Assembly (NCBI GenBank): GCA_026992595.1
Contig: JALWZW010000011.1
Coordinates: 1-7,805, forward strand
Length of the DNA: 7,805 nucleotides
Origin: Microcaldota archaeon
Lineage (GTDB): Archaea > Micrarchaeota > Micrarchaeia > Anstonellales > Bilamarchaeaceae
Direction of reading: 5' to 3'
Shown here piece after piece: positions 6,298 to 7,805 of this stretch (its first letter is position 1; each line of letters opens with the position of its first letter). The position numbers and the translations under genes are program-made. Under the pieces are notes generated by a model. The model was not told the DNA's origin, did not search any database, and saw only the letters and a program-made list of their open reading frames with translations.

Positions 6298-7800
6298 TCA
6301 TCTTAGCCACTTTCTCCAATCCGAAAGAGAAATGCCGCCCAATCTCAGCGGTTCTGAGAGAGTTTCAGAAGAAGTACTGCCTTCCTCTTCTTTTTTCACT
6401 TCCTTTATAGGTTTGTCCCAAAATTCCAAAGAATAAGGATTGTCTGGCATTTCTAAGGTTGTTGTTGGGTGGCCAAGAGAGCGTCTAACAGCGTTTTCTC
6501 TCTGTGTTCTTTCCACTGCATTAACCCTATCAAACACCTGAAGAGCTGCTAGGGTTAAATCTCTTGAAGTGGTAGCCCTTGCCCACTGAACCTGTCTATC
6601 CTCTCCTGCCATTTCCCTAAACTGCAACAGTTGAAGGTCAAAAGATGCAAGCAAGGTGGATGCAGCGTTGGGAAGGGCAAATGGGTCAGGAGAAGTTAAG
6701 GTGGTGTAAGGACAATCTGAAGCAAGGCGTGCAGAAACCCTTTCTCCTTCCTGCCCCTCCTCTTTATTCCTTTCCACAAACTCTCTTGTTTCCCTATCTA
6801 CTGCTCTTCTTATCTGCTCATGCCCTCTTCTTAAAAGGTCAAACTGCTGGTCAGTAAGGCGAAGCTCTCTGTTGCCTGTGAGCATTCTTAAATTCTCCTC
6901 TAATCGTTGCCTGTCCAACTTATCCTCCCTATAAGCATCATTCATTGCAAAGAGAAGGGCGGTGGGCTGGAGGGAAAGGTTTGCTTGTTGGGAAAGATTT
7001 CTTAAATGCTGCTCTAAATTCCTCTCACCAAATTTCATCTCCTGCATAAGAGAGGCAGTGCGGAGATAATCTCTCTCCTGTCTTTCATACATGGAAAGAA
7101 GAGCACGATCAGCAACCAGCATGCCCAAGGTTGCCTGTGCTTCATTCCTCTCCTCTCCTTCTAATGAATTCAAACCGTTTACAAATTCCCTTGCTCCTAA
7201 AGCAGATAGGTAGGAGAAGTAGGAGGAGGAAGAAGGAATCTGGAGGAATTTAGCGAGGGAAATATTTTCCATACCTGGCCCAAAATACTGGCGCTGGAAG
7301 GAACGGAGGTTTTCTCGTAGTTTTTCTAAATTTTGACGAGTATAAGTAAGAGAATCCAAACGCTCTATTAATTGGCGTTGTTCTTCTGGTGAACGATCAG
7401 AAGATTCCAATAAAGAACGTAAGTTGTTTATGGTTTTATCAAGCATATTTGAAAGCTCTGTGACGGACATTGATTCAAATTTATCAGGAAATGATCTTCT
7501 CGCTACCTTCAGCACCTCTTCTGCTTCTCTTTGAAGTTCCCTCATCTCCGCCACAGCTTCAGGAGAGGAAGGAACCACACCCACTCCTCGCTCTAACCTT
7601 GCCATCACTCTTTCTTCTGCCTTTTCTCTTTCTGGCCTAGTCAGCGTGGGCACAGTAGTTCCTTCCATCATCAGCCCAAGCATCTCAATATTAAAAGCCA
7701 AAGAGGCAACATTCACACTGCCTGAATTAGGGTCAAAGAGAGAAGAGATTTGCAAGAGGTCCCTTACTGTAATATTTTTATCTCTAAAGTGCTGGCCCAT
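6298..7800 (-). CDS. Large helical, probably coiled-coil protein of unknown family
   Basis: No family is recognised for this 500-aa reading frame. It is rich in Glu, Arg, Leu and Gln. Long charged helices with heptad-like Leu spacing are seen around residues 56-104, 110-172, 237-272 and 285-350, suggesting coiled coils or a helical bundle. The final part (about 362-500) is less charged, contains the only cysteine (C363) and a low-complexity acidic/serine stretch (about 466-482), and ends in LGGISLSDWRKWLR. There is no signal peptide or TM segment in the visible part, so it is probably cytosolic unless the true N-terminus lies outside. The ATG at 7800 begins MGQHFRDKNI; the codon before it is GCA and only 5 bases remain, so the promoter cannot be seen and the frame may continue past the edge. 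Its stop TGA faces the stop of the secreted-protein gene with a single base between. Confidence 0.72.
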   Translation of the reverse strand: MGQHFRDKNITVRDLLQISSLFDPNSGSVNVASLAFNIEMLGLMMEGTTVPTLTRPEREKAEERVMARLERGVGVVPSSPEAVAEMRELQREAEEVLKVARRSFPDKFESMSVTELSNMLDKTINNLRSLLESSDRSPEEQRQLIERLDSLTYTRQNLEKLRENLRSFQRQYFGPGMENISLAKFLQIPSSSSYFSYLSALGAREFVNGLNSLEGEERNEAQATLGMLVADRALLSMYERQERDYLRTASLMQEMKFGERNLEQHLRNLSQQANLSLQPTALLFAMNDAYREDKLDRQRLEENLRMLTGNRELRLTDQQFDLLRRGHEQIRRAVDRETREFVERNKEEGQEGERVSARLASDCPYTTLTSPDPFALPNAASTLLASFDLQLLQFREMAGEDRQVQWARATTSRDLTLAALQVFDRVNAVERTQRENAVRRSLGHPTTTLEMPDNPYSLEFWDKPIKEVKKEEEGSTSSETLSEPLRLGGISLSDWRKWLR

Positions 7801-7805
7801 TGCAG

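Noticed and set aside
7201..7240. A purine-rich repetitive stretch (GGAGGAGGAAGAAGG-like) as a possible repeat element.
   Set aside because: It is the reverse complement of a serine-rich coding run (IPSSSSYFSY, residues 188-197) with no unit repeated elsewhere.
1..7805. tRNA, rRNA, CRISPR array, transposase or integration site.
   Set aside because: Reading both strands showed no cloverleaf-like conserved blocks, no regularly spaced repeats, no transposase motifs and no long direct or inverted repeats; genes fill almost the whole window.

Overview
The window looks like chromosomal DNA from an archaeon, most likely a small-genome lineage of the DPANN type, although the phylum cannot be fixed by eye. 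The archaeal signs are: a small membrane protein with a class III (QxSxExxxL) signal peptide; a DUF763 protein; a compact 2'-5' RNA ligase-like protein; heavy use of AGA/AGG arginine codons; and AT-rich TATA-like boxes about 24-28 nt upstream of start codons with almost no leader. The only good Shine-Dalgarno sequence is at an operon-internal start, as expected in an archaeon with mostly leaderless mRNAs.

Left part (1-2351, + strand): a likely housekeeping run made of a DUF763 protein, a ThpR-type 2'-5' RNA ligase/cyclic phosphodiesterase, and a 10-TM EamA/DMT transporter. The ligase and transporter genes overlap by 8 nt and are probably translationally coupled. The transporter ends tail-to-tail with the next gene, with stop codons sharing the tetranucleotide TTAA.

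Middle (2348-3648, - strand): a 79-aa pilin-like protein with a class III signal peptide and a four-cysteine tail. Upstream of it on the same strand is a 341-aa membrane-anchored protein-kinase-fold protein that has lost several catalytic residues and is a predicted pseudokinase.

Right part (3649-7805): an 80-bp divergent promoter region carries two nearly identical 12-bp TATA-type elements pointing outward. The rightward one drives an 855-aa arginine-rich protein with an N-terminal signal peptide and no family I recognise. This gene meets, with one base between the stops, a leftward 500-aa glutamate/arginine-rich, largely helical, probably coiled-coil protein that is also unrecognised and may continue past the right edge.

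How the genes may work together: the first three look like ordinary metabolism. The other four (Cys-rich pilin-like protein, membrane pseudokinase, large secreted protein, large coiled-coil protein) are lineage-specific in appearance. The pseudokinase and the secreted protein share a symmetric promoter region, so a cell-surface module is possible, but that link is inference from gene order and promoter layout only. No tRNA, rRNA, CRISPR array, insertion sequence or long repeat was seen, and no gene-free stretch longer than about 80 bases exists.
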